Shown here: positions 11,237 through 43,500 of the stretch, in pieces
Layout: the number at the start of each line of letters is the position of its first letter
How positions within the stretch are numbered: position 1 is the first letter of the stretch
Assembly (NCBI RefSeq): GCF_032118995.1
Contig: NC_092656.1
Location: forward strand, 19,612,965-19,676,964
Direction: 5' to 3'
Origin: Asterias amurensis
Lineage: Eukaryota > Echinodermata > Asteroidea > Forcipulatida > Asteriidae
Length of the DNA: 64,000 bases
Notes under the pieces: generated by a model
What the model saw: only the letters and a program-made list of their open reading frames with translations
The model's database searches: none
What the model was told of the DNA's origin: nothing
Position numbers and translations under genes: made by a program

Positions 11237-12469
11237 ATGGCCGTGGCTCAATCAGTCAAATTGCAGATGAAATTCATCGTGGAATGTCTTTTTAAACACA
11301 AGAATGCTTTATGGTCGATTCCAAGCATCCGAACCCAAACAGTTTGTGATGGAAGGTTGTATCCTAGACAGCTTTGCCAATCAGCACAATTTTTTACTTT
11401 GAGGACGAGGGGATTATGTAGCGATACGACCCCGGCAGTCACAGCAGCAAAAAGAGGTCCGCCGGATGAAGAAACAAAGCACTACCTGACCTCATTTGGA
11501 ATCGATTGTGAACATCTTCAGAAGTTCCGACCCACTGTTCTAAGACAGAATGTATCTACCGTCAAACACCACGTACTGTTCTTACAGAGTCTGAATCTAA
11601 GTGATGAGGAGATAGTCGCAATCTTGAAGAAGTCGCCAGAGCTTCTTAAAGTAAATATGTTTGGAATACAAGGCCATGTTAGATTCTTACAAGAAGATCT
11701 TGGCTTGGATGGCTTACTGATCCTGAACATTCTTCAACGGGTTCCAAAATTCTTTGCTTCTCCGCTCTCGATGATCAAAGAGAATGTAGAATATGCTCAG
11801 ACCTTGAATCTCACACGTCAGAACATGCACATCTTGATGAAGTTCACTCCAAGCCTGTTCTACCGGTCACGAAATGGTATCCAGAGCACAGGAGAGCATT
11901 TGAGAAAGATACTGTTAAAGCACGACCCGATGCTTAATCCTGATAAATGTTTGAGATATATGCTGCGCTGTGACCCGCTTACGTTTAGTCGTTCTATAAA
12001 GGAGATAGATGACAGGGTGCAGAACCTCATTGATTTAGGCTTCACTGGAGTGACACTCACTAAGATAATTCGATTCTGTCCGAGTGTTCTTAGAATCGGC
12101 ACCAGCTTCATCACAGAAAGGATACAGTCGTTGCAGGACAAGCTCTCAATAAGTTACAAAGACGTGCTCCTTCTGGTCGCCCGGATGCCCAAACTTCTTC
12201 ACTTCTCTGATGAAACCATAGACACCAAGATAAACTTGATTTTAAAGAAAGGTTACAAGACGTCAGATCTTGTCCGAGTTCCAAGAACGTTTGCCCGAAG
12301 TCTCCAGAGCATGGAGAATAGATTAGACAGGATTGCAGAAGTGAAGACTTATCGCTTTAGATCACTCAACTTCTTGCAGAAGACAGATAAAGAGTTTGAG
12401 GAATACTTGGAAGACATGAAGCAAAAGGATAGACTGAAGAAGGAGAAGTTGGATTGTAGTACATTGTGA
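11237..12469 (+). CDS. Mitochondrial mTERF-family protein, MTERF1/2-like, single exon
   Basis: A 410-residue protein from ATG 11237 (context ATCATGG) to a TGA at 12467-12469. The first 60 or so residues are rich in Lys, Arg, Ser and Thr with few acids, as in a mitochondrial targeting sequence. About seven mTERF helical repeats of 30-36 residues follow from residue 85. Each has a hydrophobic helix and a proline before a terminal leucine or phenylalanine, for example LSDEEIVAILKKSPELL, LTKIIRFCPSVLRIG and VLLLVARMPKLLHF. The tail is lysine-rich. mTERF proteins bind nucleic acid in mitochondria and affect mtDNA transcription or ribosome assembly. The overall register resembles vertebrate MTERF1/2 more than MTERF3 or 4, but the subfamily needs a tree. 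It is transcribed convergently with DNAI1; AATAAA occurs at 13627 and 13776. Confidence 0.85.
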   Translation: MAVAQSVKLQMKFIVECLFKHKNALWSIPSIRTQTVCDGRLYPRQLCQSAQFFTLRTRGLCSDTTPAVTAAKRGPPDEETKHYLTSFGIDCEHLQKFRPTVLRQNVSTVKHHVLFLQSLNLSDEEIVAILKKSPELLKVNMFGIQGHVRFLQEDLGLDGLLILNILQRVPKFFASPLSMIKENVEYAQTLNLTRQNMHILMKFTPSLFYRSRNGIQSTGEHLRKILLKHDPMLNPDKCLRYMLRCDPLTFSRSIKEIDDRVQNLIDLGFTGVTLTKIIRFCPSVLRIGTSFITERIQSLQDKLSISYKDVLLLVARMPKLLHFSDETIDTKINLILKKGYKTSDLVRVPRTFARSLQSMENRLDRIAEVKTYRFRSLNFLQKTDKEFEEYLEDMKQKDRLKKEKLDCSTL

Positions 12470-13227
12470 GACGGAGACAGAAAAAACAAGTGCCAGCATT
12501 CATACATGTGCAGTTAATTCACTGGAAAATGATTCCACAAGTACTAGGGTTATAGAGGTTATATACATGAATCACTTCCAGCTGGAGTTATGTTATTTAT
12601 AAAGATATTTTGTTTGTAAAACTCATCATAAAGAAGAAAGCCAACTATGTTGTATAGGCTAAGCTTGTGCGAGGAGTGTCTTTAAAGAAAAAAAATTTGA
12701 GAGAGAAAATGCCTAAGATCACAAGGCCATGTGGACGGCCACTTTAAGGTGAGGGCTACACTTAACTTTCTTTCGACAGGGGAACATTGCCAACTACTCC
12801 TGGGGCTGTAACAGGGGCTTATCCCCTTCACAGTCTGTGCATGGGTATCATCCACATAGGAGCCTGGCTGGAAGAGAAGAATGCACTACCTTCCAAACTA
12901 CCTACCTACGCAAACATGTAGTCAAGCCCTAGCTTGGTTAGGAAGAATGACGCACATAACATATTATGGACAGAGGTGAGTCGGCAGATTCACATAAATG
13001 ACTAACTGTAGTGTTATGGAAAAAATGCAGCTGAAATTGATAAGTGCTTGAAGTTCTATTAATGTGTATTTATGCTAGCAGAAGTATTGGATACTACTTT
13101 TAATTATGTACTAAAAAATAAGTCCGGATTGAACAAAGAAATTGACTAGAGCAGGGTTTAAGGTGCTCGCTATCTGGCCCCGATGTTGGAGGCCTCACGA
13201 TACTGGCAATATTTTTGTTCTGGGATG

Positions 13228-13473
13228 CCAGGGCCCAATTTCATGGCTCTGCTTACCGCAAGCACAGAATCGGCGCTTACGGAAGCAGGGAATTCTGTGC
13301 TTATGGCAAGCGTATTTCACGGGCTAGCGGCGAATTTGGGCTTCTGCGCGTGCGTACTCCACGTTACTAAGCATTCTACGCTTACAAGGCTAGCGCAGAA
13401 ATTCGGCGCTTGCACGTAAGCGGGGAATCGCGATCGTAAGCGCGGTAAGCAGAGCCATGAAATTGGGCCCTGG
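13228..13473. mobile_element. Palindromic MITE, GGGCCCAATTTCAT family copy 1
   Basis: The inverted termini are CCAGGGCCCAATTTCATGGC and its complement. The interior repeats forms of GCTTACG and CTGTGCTTA in both orientations. Relatives lie near 29315-29508 and at 32311-32553. Confidence 0.8.
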
Positions 13474-14722
13474 TCAGTTCAAGTCGTGCTTTAGTTGTGT
13501 TATCTTTGCTTTAAATGTTCAACCCCCAAATTCTTACAACTACCTAGTCAGTTTCCCATTGTGGTTTATTAAAAAATAACTCAATTTTTGATATCATTCG
13601 TAGCTGTTATTGGTGTCAAACACTCAAATAAACTCGCCCCAAAGATTTTGATGTTTTTTCAAAGGTTTGGATGTAAATCTGTCCTTAGTAGTATTGAAAT
13701 TGTAAAGTACCACAAGTCGTTGTAAGCAAGAACCATTATATTAAACTTATTCAACTTCATTACAAGGAAAAGCTAAATAAAGCAAACTTAACAAAGCCAA
13801 TTCTGCTTCATGAATCTCTCATTTTTTAATCCATCACTCAAGAAAAACCGAACCTAAATGGCAAAGGAATAGCTTCCACTTCAGTGTAAGCTGTAAAACA
13901 GTTGAAAGCAGTACATATGTAATAACCATAAATATCAACGTTTGTACATTAATACCAATTCAACATGTTCTGCTTAATAAAACTGAAGTATCGACCATCA
14001 AATTAATCAATTTGTGGACGGCATATTTTGAATTAATTATCTATTATAATTAAAATACAATTTTAGATGCAAGTCAAATGGACGGAAGAAATAGATGTAT
14101 TTCATCTAAGAAAATTTATTGAAATTACAAAATACAGTATATTAGAGTGTTACAGTGGAAGCGAGTATGTACACAAATTACCAAAAGCTTTTTAAAAAAC
14201 TCTTGATAGCTTTTAAATGAAGTTCAAGCTAATATACTGAGGTTTATTGTGGTGAAATAACTAACATGTTACTTTTTACAAAACAGAATTGTAATAACAA
14301 GCTGTCTGAACGAACTGCTGTTCATTCAATTATAAAATGTAAATATTTATATAAGTATGTTTACACAAAAACAAAATCTCTTTTCAAAATATTTTTTAAA
14401 AGAAATAAGTTCATAGTGAAAACCTGACGGTTCAACATTTATATAAAGTTACAAAGTGAATGTAACACAAACATGCTTCATATGGGCATATATATTTGTA
14501 CATGTGTAGCCCCATGGTCAGTTAAAGGTTTGGTTTCAAACAACCCTGATCAAAACCCGAGTTTCTTCATGTGGGAAAATGTTTTAACTCCAAGACAATG
14601 CTATCATTGCCAACTTAATTGGTGAACTTGCTGTTGTTTTTTGCTGTCAATAAACCAATGTTTTGTGTTTGGCCATTAGGCCGGAGGTTTGGATGCAATG
14701 TTTGAACATTTGCAGGTACATG

Positions 14723-14956
14723 TATTGACCCCTTGCACGCGCGTCACACGCGGCGACTGGTGCCACGCTCACCATGTTGGTGGGCAAGTTAGGTTTCTGG
14801 TATTAACGCTGCGACGTCTAAAATGCGCACTTCACTGCATAACGCACAGCATACTCTATGCATAGAGTTATATATGAAAACGCACAGTGAAACTGCCCAC
14901 CAGTATGGCGCATTCAAGATTTTTCTGATGATGACGTCAGGTGAAATGGGTCAATA
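14723..14956. mobile_element. Degenerate inverted-repeat element
   Basis: It begins TATTGACCCCTTGCAC and ends with the complement of TATTGACCCATTTCAC. The interior is CpG-rich compared with its surroundings and has no open frame. It lies in the presumed DNAI1 3'UTR or flank. Confidence 0.55.
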
Positions 14957-15107
14957 GCATCTGATTGACATAAGAAAGTACGTAAACAACAATCGGATTG
15001 AAAAGGGTTATTTAGGGAAAAGGGTCGATGTAGGTCTGAAGAAGCTCCAAGATGTAATAAGGTTCAAAGAATACTACAATATTTGGGCTCTGTTGACTTT
15101 AGTTCCT

Positions 15108-34003
<18,896 letters not shown>

Positions 34004-34529
34004 TTTGGTTTTTCAATGAAACAAATTCTTAAGAAATTACAATCTTTGTGGAAGTTCTGGTTCGCATCGGTCGAAGATGATGTCGAGTCGGTTGTTGTTA
34101 AGGTAACTGAGCATGCGCTGTGTCTTAAAAACTATCGTATACAAATCAATTTAACAGTACGGCAATATAAAATAAATTATTTTTAAAGATAAAGTAGCAA
34201 AATAATTATATAATTTGAAATATAATTTAAGTATTGTAATTTTTGATAAAAATATATTAATTGTAATCATAATCTACATTGACCCAAACAACTATTAGAA
34301 CGAGCTGAAAACAATATTGACGGCTGTTTTATCTATTCTTACTAATTTCTGACAAAAGGAAACTCAAACGGCCGTTGAACACGGAACTGAACTGGACAAA
34401 ATTCGACGATAGAGGGCGGTTGTAAATTTCACAATCCGGAGATCCAACAACAGATGGCAGAACACGGCACGAAAAAGCTGAGATGAACCAATGTTTATTG
34501 CCCCCTTATGCCATATTTTGTGAAAGAAA
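34004..34529. promoter_or_regulatory. Bidirectional promoter between DNAI1 and FAM219
   Basis: Only 526 bp separate the divergent start codons, so both core promoters and 5'UTRs must lie here or overlap the first exons. Visible candidate sites are an RFX X-box (34094-34107), an NRF1-like GAGCATGCGCTG immediately beside it (34109-34120) and a CCAAT box near 34486. There is no obvious TATA box at a sensible place. The site calls rest on sequence match alone. Confidence 0.7.
34094..34107 (-). promoter_or_regulatory. RFX X-box-like site upstream of DNAI1
   Basis: On the DNAI1 strand it reads GTTACCTTAACAAC. This agrees at 12 of 14 positions with the X-box GTNRCCATRGYAAC. In the other direction it fits the looser form RYYRYY-N2-RRNRAC exactly. 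It lies 91 bp upstream of the DNAI1 start codon. RFX factors are known activators of motile-cilium genes, including axonemal dyneins. Confidence 0.65.
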
Positions 34530-34537
34530 ATGGATGA
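34508..34537 (+). promoter_or_regulatory. Nine-codon upstream ORF overlapping the FAM219 start
   Basis: ATG at 34508 opens a frame that stops at TGA 34535-34537. It overlaps the FAM219 start codon (34530) in a different frame. If transcription begins upstream of 34508, it could lower initiation at the main start. Confidence 0.4.
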
Positions 34538-37500
34538 GGAAGAAACAGACAGTGGTTATTCTACTTGTATAAACGACAACGTGAAGGTTAGTGTAATTAT
34601 TTAACTAATACAATGTTTGACCAATTACTTTTTTGGCATGAGTCCGGAGTTGATATGTCAACATTTGAACACCCGGCCAGCGCTAAGTCACTGCCAGTCT
34701 CTGAACATGCTCATTCATTGCCAATGGCCATGACATGCGTGTCGATCTAAATACCATCTCATGATCTTAACTTGAAGCCACTGTTCTTCATGTCACCATG
34801 GAGGAAGGTGATGTCACAGTGTCTTGTTACGTCAACTCAGCAGGTCCATCTTGAACTTGTCGTGATCGGATGCTTGGGATTTATGTCAATATATTGCTCT
34901 TTATAAAATAGATTAAATGACGAGGGATCCGATGACGAGTGATGACTGTGTGTGTGATGACAGCGTTTACTACAGAAATCTGTTTCGTAGTGTCAGCAGA
35001 GGTTTTTTGTTCAAAATAGAGTTATGCTTTGAGGTTTAAGTACTTTTAAATTACAGGTTTTCATAAAAACCGTTGATGATAATAATTGCCAGGAAATCTT
35101 AAGTTTTCGGACATTTGTCATTGCGCATCAGTTAAAGACAGTTTCCAGAAATAATTTGTACACATATTTCTGACAATGTTTGCGGAACAAGCTAAAGCCT
35201 TGATGAAAAACTCCAAAATCCGCAGCTCCCCTGTCTGCACGTGTTCAGTGGTAGGTGGTCTTTGATAAATTTGTATTATTATTTATTGAAATATTTAGTG
35301 AATGAGTTGTCAAGATTGTAAATTTTTCTAAATTGAACTTGACTCTGAATTCTCACCCTTTGATTTTTTAGTGTGTGAAATGCCAAAACAAATTGAGAAA
35401 ATGAAAAGACTATCTTGCTCAAGCTGTAAGGCCAAGTTTGTGAGAGTGAAATATTATTTTAAAAAGTAGTCAACAGGCTGATGTTTTGACCCTAGTGTAG
35501 CACTAGCAGCGCTAGCAGAATCTTTCTGTATTTTGTTTATAGTTCCACCTTGTGTTTGTAGGCTTTTAACATATGGGACACACGTAGGTCGAAACGACAG
35601 CCCAGTAATAGTTTGCATAATTTATACCAAAGAACACCTACATTTTGGGGGTCAAAAAATATTGTATATTGTCATTTTTTGTGATGACATTGTTGCCATC
35701 TGATTTATAAAAACTGATGTATTTCAAAAAGCAGCCTGTTAATACAACTTCAAAAATTTTTAAGGAATTTATATAATTTTATTTTGCAACAAGGTAATGA
35801 AATTCTTAATATTGTGATGGTGTACAGTGTAAGGGACACCCACTTTGCACATTTTCAAGAAACTTTTATAATTCTGAAGTATTTAGCATAATTTTTGCTG
35901 CATTTCACTCAGACAAATTGTTTTATCTTGCAGGTTCATATAAAGAATCAAACTAATGGTGCAATCTTGGAGCGAGATATCAATGGACACAAAATCCCTA
36001 ATGGTCTGAAGACCTACAGGAGACCATCTCCTCTACAAATCAAAATGGGTAAGTTCAAGATGTCTTTTGGGAGAATGAGGGTGGAGGATTAGGGCTCTTG
36101 AAGATTGGAGCAATCCTGAGGCTCAAGGGATAATATTACCCCCACCCCTTCCTTTTCCCTTCCCGCCCGGGCAGTGGAAATGTTAATTTGATTCTCGTAC
36201 TTTTCATTCTCCTCAATCGAAGCTTACTTGAATGAAAGAAGAACTTTTCTCTTGAATTAGTGAAATATTTTATCAGGCTGTGGGAATTTTTTCCATTTTT
36301 TTATGATTCGTTGTTCAAATTTGCATAATTTCAGGCAGGACAAACATAAATAATTTATTAGTTTTAAAAAAAGCAATAAATAATTTATTAGTTAAAAAAA
36401 AAGCAAGTGAAATAAAAATATTAAAAACTACTTTTTTTTATACAGAAATGTAATTAAAAAAATTGCATTTTTACACAATTAGTTTTGAATTGGTCTTTTA
36501 TAAAGAACAACCAGTTTAATTTATGAAAAAGGTGCATCGGGTTTTTATTGGTAGAAAAACTTGTATTATTGGAAATGTTACAATGTTAAGTGTTTTTCTC
36601 CGTTCATTGATTGAACCTTCCCATCTATTCTGAAACATATTTCATCTCTTTTTCTGTCCAAATAAAGGGAGCAAATATATAAATGTAATTTGACGCAAAA
36701 TCTTACTAACCTCATCTCAAGCTAGTTGTATATATTTTTAGTGTACGGCCCAGCCTCAGGAAGGCGTGTTAGTTACATGATATTGCTGTACCCTTGCCTC
36801 AAACGGATTAGTCACATCTTTCATATGAGACTTGAATCGTAAGATATATCTTATGTCTTGTCTGTTAAACTATACCATAAGTACATGTCAGGGATGCTTC
36901 AGACTATTCATGTATCTGAATTCGGACATTTTAAAGTCAGTGTACACTTTCGGAACAGAAACAAAAATAAAAGTTCACAAATTTACAAATAACTTACAGG
37001 GTTTATAGAAGGTAAAGGTAAAGACTTCTCTTGAAATATTATTCAATATTATTCAATGAATTGCTTTACTTTTTGAGAAAACATTGAAACAATTATAAAC
37101 TCTCGACAATGAGAATAAACGGATTTATAGTAAACACATGTCATGACACGACGAAACGTGTGGAAACAAGGGTAGGTTTTCCCGTTATTTTCTCCCGACT
37201 CCGATGACCAATTGAGCCTAAATTTTCACAGGTATTATGTATAAGTTGTGATACACGAAGTATGGGCCTTTGGACAATACTGTTTACCGAAAGTGTCCAA
37301 TGGCTTTAAGTCGACCTGGTGAAGAGACCGTTATTTTTCACACAATTATAAACTCACTGTGCTCTACACTATGATCTACTGCTGTAGTGCTGAGACACTG
37401 TGGTTAAAATCTCTGGGAAATCTATAACTCCTGGGGCTACCAAAAGGTGGAAATGAAATGAATTGAATTGAATTGAATTGAATGGTTTATTCGTCAAGTA

Positions 37501-40500
37501 ATACAAATACATGAAATTTACAATCCTATTGTACAGCAACATATAAAATATTAAAATGTAAAATTGCACAAGTTGTGCTCTCATTTCAACAAACCTTTGG
37601 ATCATAATTTAGACCTTTTTTGTCAGCAATGATGACTCTCACCCTGAATGCCCTCTTTTGACTCCTGAATTCAGACATTTTAAGTCTGACTAGTGAAGAG
37701 AACAAGCTGTTTTTCACACAATTATAAACAACTCACTGCACTAAGATCTACTTCTACAGTACTGAGCAGGGGTTACAAAAAAGGTGGAAATGACCAACAT
37801 TATAATTTCAAAATACTCCTTAAATTTGAAACATAGTTTCAGACCTTTTTTGTCAGCAATGACACTCAGCCCTGATGTACAGTGTAACTATGATTTACAG
37901 GAGTAATTTGACTCATCTACTCAATAATGATTTGTACATGAACAGTATTTACATTGTCAGCAATGCATTGTGACCTTGAGATGCCCTCGTGTATGAAACT
38001 CAAGCTTTGTATGGAACTCACAATTCACCATCTCATTTCGCCACCCACACAATTTGTGGCTTTTGCAAAGCAAAAATGTTGAATACATCAATAATTTTCC
38101 TCTGATATTGTTCATTGGCTACGACTGTGTAATGATATTACTGACATCCGATACTCAACGACAGGGATTTTAATTTGAGTGCTGATCAGATGTTATAAGC
38201 TTAGTGTTAGCCAGAGGAGTGTCTGGGTGTTTTAAATGTCGACACCCTGATCTATCTGTCATTTAGAAATGTGTTGTAAGTGAACCATTTGTTTCAAAAT
38301 TTCCAGCAAATATCAACACTATTTTACAAAATCCTGGCTAAAATCCTGGTTAATTTTACTTGATGCAATATTCAATTGAAGAAGCGAAGTTAGAAATTTT
38401 ATAGCTTCCCAAACTTGTGTTAAAGGGAAGGTACACGTTTGGTAATTACTCAAAACAAATATTAACTTAAAAACTGACGGTAGTGACCATTGTGAACGAC
38501 TCCCTCTGAAGTAGCATAGATGTTGAAATAGAGGTAATTTTTCACTAAAATAAAAAAAGACTTCTAGCTAGAAGTCTTTTATTCCTATCTGAAAGCACAC
38601 AATTCGTCCAACAGGGGTGTTTTTTCTTTCATCATTTTCTCCCAACTCCAATTGAGCTCAAATTTACACAGGTTTGTTATTTTATGCACATGTTGAGATA
38701 CACCAAGTTAGAACACTGGTCTTTGACAATTACCAATAGTGTACCTTCCCTTTAAATCTGTACCTAAAATAGGCCCTACAAGTATAATCACCCATAGGGC
38801 TGTCCCAGTACATGGGCAGGGTCAGGGGTGCAGTAGTTAAACATTTGGGTTGGGACATTAAACCAAAATAGACTTGTACTTGTAGTACCCTTGTGCAACA
38901 ACATATCATTTTTTCACTATGATTTTAATCCATATTGTGTGGTGTACAATTGCACTAAACGATTGTAAAGAATGATTGTAAAGAATAATTGATATAATAC
39001 TGCATGTGTTACTGAATGGTCTTTGCGCCGCTGAGATTAATTAAAGCCTGAAGGTCAACCCTATTTACACAGTGTGTAGATATTACAAAGAACGAGGCCC
39101 CCTAACACATTGACAGTTCTTACATGCTTTCAGTAACACTGAACATACAATGTGGTGTAGTCGATGCTGTGTGAAATGAACATGGCAGGTATTGAAATAA
39201 GTAAGATAAAAAATAATGTGCACTTTATTTATAAGAGTGCCTAGAGTAATAAGATGTTAGAGACATAGTACGGGTTCAATACACTGATAGTGTGACATGT
39301 TTAAATCCTTTTTGCTGCCCTTTTGTAATTTATGTTAAATGCTCAATCAGGACAGGAAGGTCCTTCTAGATAGATAGATAGATTTATTTATTGTCCACGT
39401 TAAAAAACATAGAAACTTGACATCCACTGGCCAATTACAAGTATAAACAATTAATATCAAAACTATTAAAAATTACAAAATAAGTTAAGTTAGAAATACA
39501 AAGCAACAAAATACAAGACCCGCTCACTAAAAAAAAAATGCACCAGCCAAAACCGGTCACTAAAGAACATCAAAACACCAACAGGCTGGGGGAAACAAAA
39601 CCCAGTCCTCCTACCCCCGTGTAGCCACCCATGATCAGCTAACGCTGCCCCGACCAATCCTTTCCAACAGTGCGAACACTACATTTAATACACGACCATG
39701 GTAAAAATACTAACACTTCTGTTACTTGCACATTAAAAGCACATTGTTCACTTAAAAATAAATTATTTCAGATGCAGTGTTATGTGATGTACTTGAATCA
39801 GATTAGACAGGTACTTTGGTCTTTTAAGGGCTGGGTAGTTTTACCTTATGAAAGGGCATAGCACTTCCATCAGGGAATTTAACATTACTAGCAGACGTTT
39901 CAGGAGCATCAAGGATTTCATTTTCTCTGGTGCCTCCATTGAAAATGAGATATATCGGGTCTGCCTTGTGTTAATTGCAATCAAGGTACTGTACATTATG
40001 CAGAATTTCTGTCTAGAAGTTGATTTTGTTTTAACTCAATTCATAGATAATTTGATTCATCACATACCTGGAATTGCAGAGGCAAAGCAATTTTCACCGA
40101 GAGAAAGAAGAAGACATTGCGATCGATAAATATTTCTTAGGGCCAACAATTTCAATGGAAGGAGTGGCTTCCTTTAAACTGAAGACCTGGATCATGAGTG
40201 AATTCTGTGAAAACGTTATTGTATTTGATGTACATCTTGGATGGGGTAGAGATCAGAGGTGCCATAATAGACCCTTCCCATGAAATATGTAAATTGCACA
40301 TAGCGCCTGCGCACTAACATTTTGGTTGGCAAAATGAGGGAACATCGCGCTGTTTTGTACATGGCTAATGGGTGCGTGACGGACACGCGATTGCGCGTCT
40401 GCTTAGCGCACAACTCTATGGCGTTTGCCAACCAACAGGGTCTGTATGCATGCGTGAATGTGATTAGCATATTTCACGGGAAGGGTCCATTATGTGGTAC

Positions 40501-43500
40501 CCTCATTTTCAAATATTAAAATTGATATATATTATTAAAATTGACTAATATTAATTGATTTCAAGTCCAAGTGATGAGGTAAACAATTGTTTTAATGGAA
40601 ATATTTCAAATTGTTGTACAGCACTGACCTTCTTTATACACAAGAGACCGTGGTGGCCACAAGCCACTTGTACCAAAATGCTCATTGCTACAAGTCACTT
40701 GTACCAAAATGCTCATTGCTACAAGCCACTTGTACCAAAATGCTCATTGCTGAGCTAGAAACAGTCGCAGGATTTGACCACCTTCCACTCAACCAAACTG
40801 TCAAAAGTAACGATCATGCCCTGCCACAAATTCCAATTGATTCCCATGTTGATATAGCTTCTACTTTAAAGGCAGTGGACACTATTGGTAATTACTCAAA
40901 ATAATTATTAGCATAAAACCTTTCTTGGTGCTGAGTAATGGGGAGAGGTTGATGGTATAAAACATTGTGAGAAACGACTCCCTCTGAAGTGCCATAGTTT
41001 TTGAGAAAGAAGTAACTTTCCATGAATTTGATTTCGAGACCTCAGATTTAGAACTTGAGGTCTCGAAATCAACCATCTAAACGCACACAACTTCGTGTGA
41101 CAAGGGTTACTTTTCTTTCATTATTATCTCGCAACTTCGATGACCGATTGAGCTCAAATTTTCACAGGTTTGTTATTTTATGCACGTTAAGATACACCAA
41201 GTGAGAAGACTGGTCTTTGACAATTACCAATAGTGTCCACTGCCTTTAAAAACACAATGTTTCTTCTATTGTTTTTTTCTGACATTCTTCCTGAGAAAAA
41301 AATTAGTCAAAAATATAAAAAACAATTGGCATGTGGGGGCGCAAGATGATGATTATGTGTAGAAACAAATGATCTCTAAAGGATTAAAACACTGAGTGGT
41401 TGTTCAATGCTTGCATGTGAATAAATTTAGGGTTCCTGCTTATCATAGTACACATTTGGTTTACTGGGCTGAAAATCAATCGAGCAGTCCATAAAGAATT
41501 TAAACAGAATCAAAGCTAATATAAATCAATTAATAAACAATACTTACTATCTGATCGTTTGACTGATTGCAGTAAAACATTCTGGTCTTAATAAATTCTG
41601 TCAATATTACCTAGAATAATTCTGATAAGAACTCCTGTGTGTTAGGACCCATGCCTTTTAGTGGATCAGTTCAAAGGGCACCAAGGCAGTAACAAGGAGC
41701 ATAGGAGCAATTGCTTCTGTTGCCTCCACGAAATATCACCTATCGGCTGGCTCTTTGGCTCTATTGATGATACCACTCAATTTATTACTGTGCATTTTAT
41801 TTTATGATGAACAGTGAAGTGAAAAAAATTAAAATATTTAATGGATGCCGAATGCCCCTTTCCAGTTGAAATTCAATTAATGATTTCACACGACGGAGTT
41901 CCACACTGCGGTCAATGTCAAACTGCTAATGGTAAGGACTTGTTTCTTAATGCAATTCAAACACTGTTTCTCAATCTGCACCAATGTGACTCTGCACTAG
42001 GAGTTTTATTTGATAAAATATCCACAAAGTAGGATTTGAAACTTTGTATGGTGAAAAAGAAAATATAGTAAGGTTTGCGGTAACACAATGTAATGATAAT
42101 CTCTAAATGAGTTGGAGTGGTTGTGAAAAGAACCGTTGGTTTCAACTCGACGTTTCGATCAGTATGCTCTGATCATCCACTGTTAATGATTCATGGTCCT
42201 CCAGAATGCTCTTTCAAGTTGATCACTAGAGTCATGATGTGAAAGTTAGAACTTTGTCTTGGATACTATTGGATCAGATTTGCTTGTACGCCCCTTCTTT
42301 GTGTTCTGTAGTCAGGTAGTTGCATAAATGCAAAATTTCCCAAGTGATGGTTTTGGAGACGACATCAAACGAAGTCCTCAGCAAACTTAAGTTTCCCTTT
42401 AAAGGATGACATCTTAGTTGGTCACATTTTCAGTTTGAAGTTCGGAAATGGCTAGAAGGGTTCGCCTGGAGTTGTAACAGAGAATCATTTGACCCTCACC
42501 ATAAGCTGGTACCCGCATGGGACCATCTAATTACAAGCGAGTGCCAAGTTTGGGGAAGCCTGGAACGAGAGCCCTCCGCTTGAGTGATCTGAAGGCGCTG
42601 TAATTGATACTCGCTCCCCGCGGATCCTGGCTGTGAAATGGCCAGGCGTCTTCAAGCATGAATCTTTAATGGAAATGACTAAGAAATAGTGGAGAGTAGG
42701 GTCGGTGTGAGTCGTGGCTGCCTGCGTGTCACACATTATATTACATTAGATTGAGATAGAGATGTGTAAAGATGGTAGTGTGAGGATCCAGGGATAGTGT
42801 GAGCGATGGACACATGATCCGGGCGAAGGGCAGTGGTCATGGAGCAAAATGACCCACCAGCGGATACGGTTACCATTCTACTGTTACAAAACAACGGATT
42901 AGGTCTATTGGTTTAGTCTGCTTTTCTCTTAGGAATTTGGTCTAAATTGCATCCATAAGAAGGTGGTTTGAGGCAATAATATTGTTGACAGTGTAATAAT
43001 GCCAAAAACTACAAACTTGTAATAAAAGTTGTTGATACTTGATCTTATATTCAGTGTATTTCTGGAAGCCAACCCGGTTCCAGTTACATACATTGTACAG
43101 CTGCTTACAAAAGCTAGAACAACAAAATTTATGCTTATCGGAATAAGGCTATCAGCCAAAACACCATTTCACTGGTATCCCGCACAATGACATGCTATGA
43201 CGATCATGCTTTTTGGGGTCATACATGTACCTCTAATACTTGGAGCAAGCTACCCACCCACATTCAAGCAGCACCTTCATTGGATACTTAAATAGTTCCT
43301 TAAAACCCATCTGTGTTGTCAATCTGATGAGCCTGGTTATAGCGCTTAGAAACATATGTGTTTAAGCGCTCGTTAAATGTTGTAACTATTATTATTTATA
43401 TTACACACCATTTGATCATTTGCTTTAGAAGGTGTGTTATGAAATTTGATGAAGGTCATCTATTGAAGATTGACTCTTTAAGGTAGCAGTTTATTTTAGG

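Larger units (their letters stand above)
12470..15107. other. Convergent intergenic region between the mTERF gene and DNAI1
   Basis: Both flanking genes end here, so this holds two 3'UTRs. Candidate poly(A) signals are AATAAA at 13627 and 13776 for the plus gene, and the complement of AATAAA at 14115-14120 for DNAI1. Two inverted-repeat elements lie inside (13228-13473 and 14723-14956). No coding exon is visible. Confidence 0.5.

Noticed and set aside
40659..40751. Possible CRISPR-like array
   Set aside because: The 31-bp units are directly adjacent with no spacers, in an animal intron; it is a plain tandem repeat.
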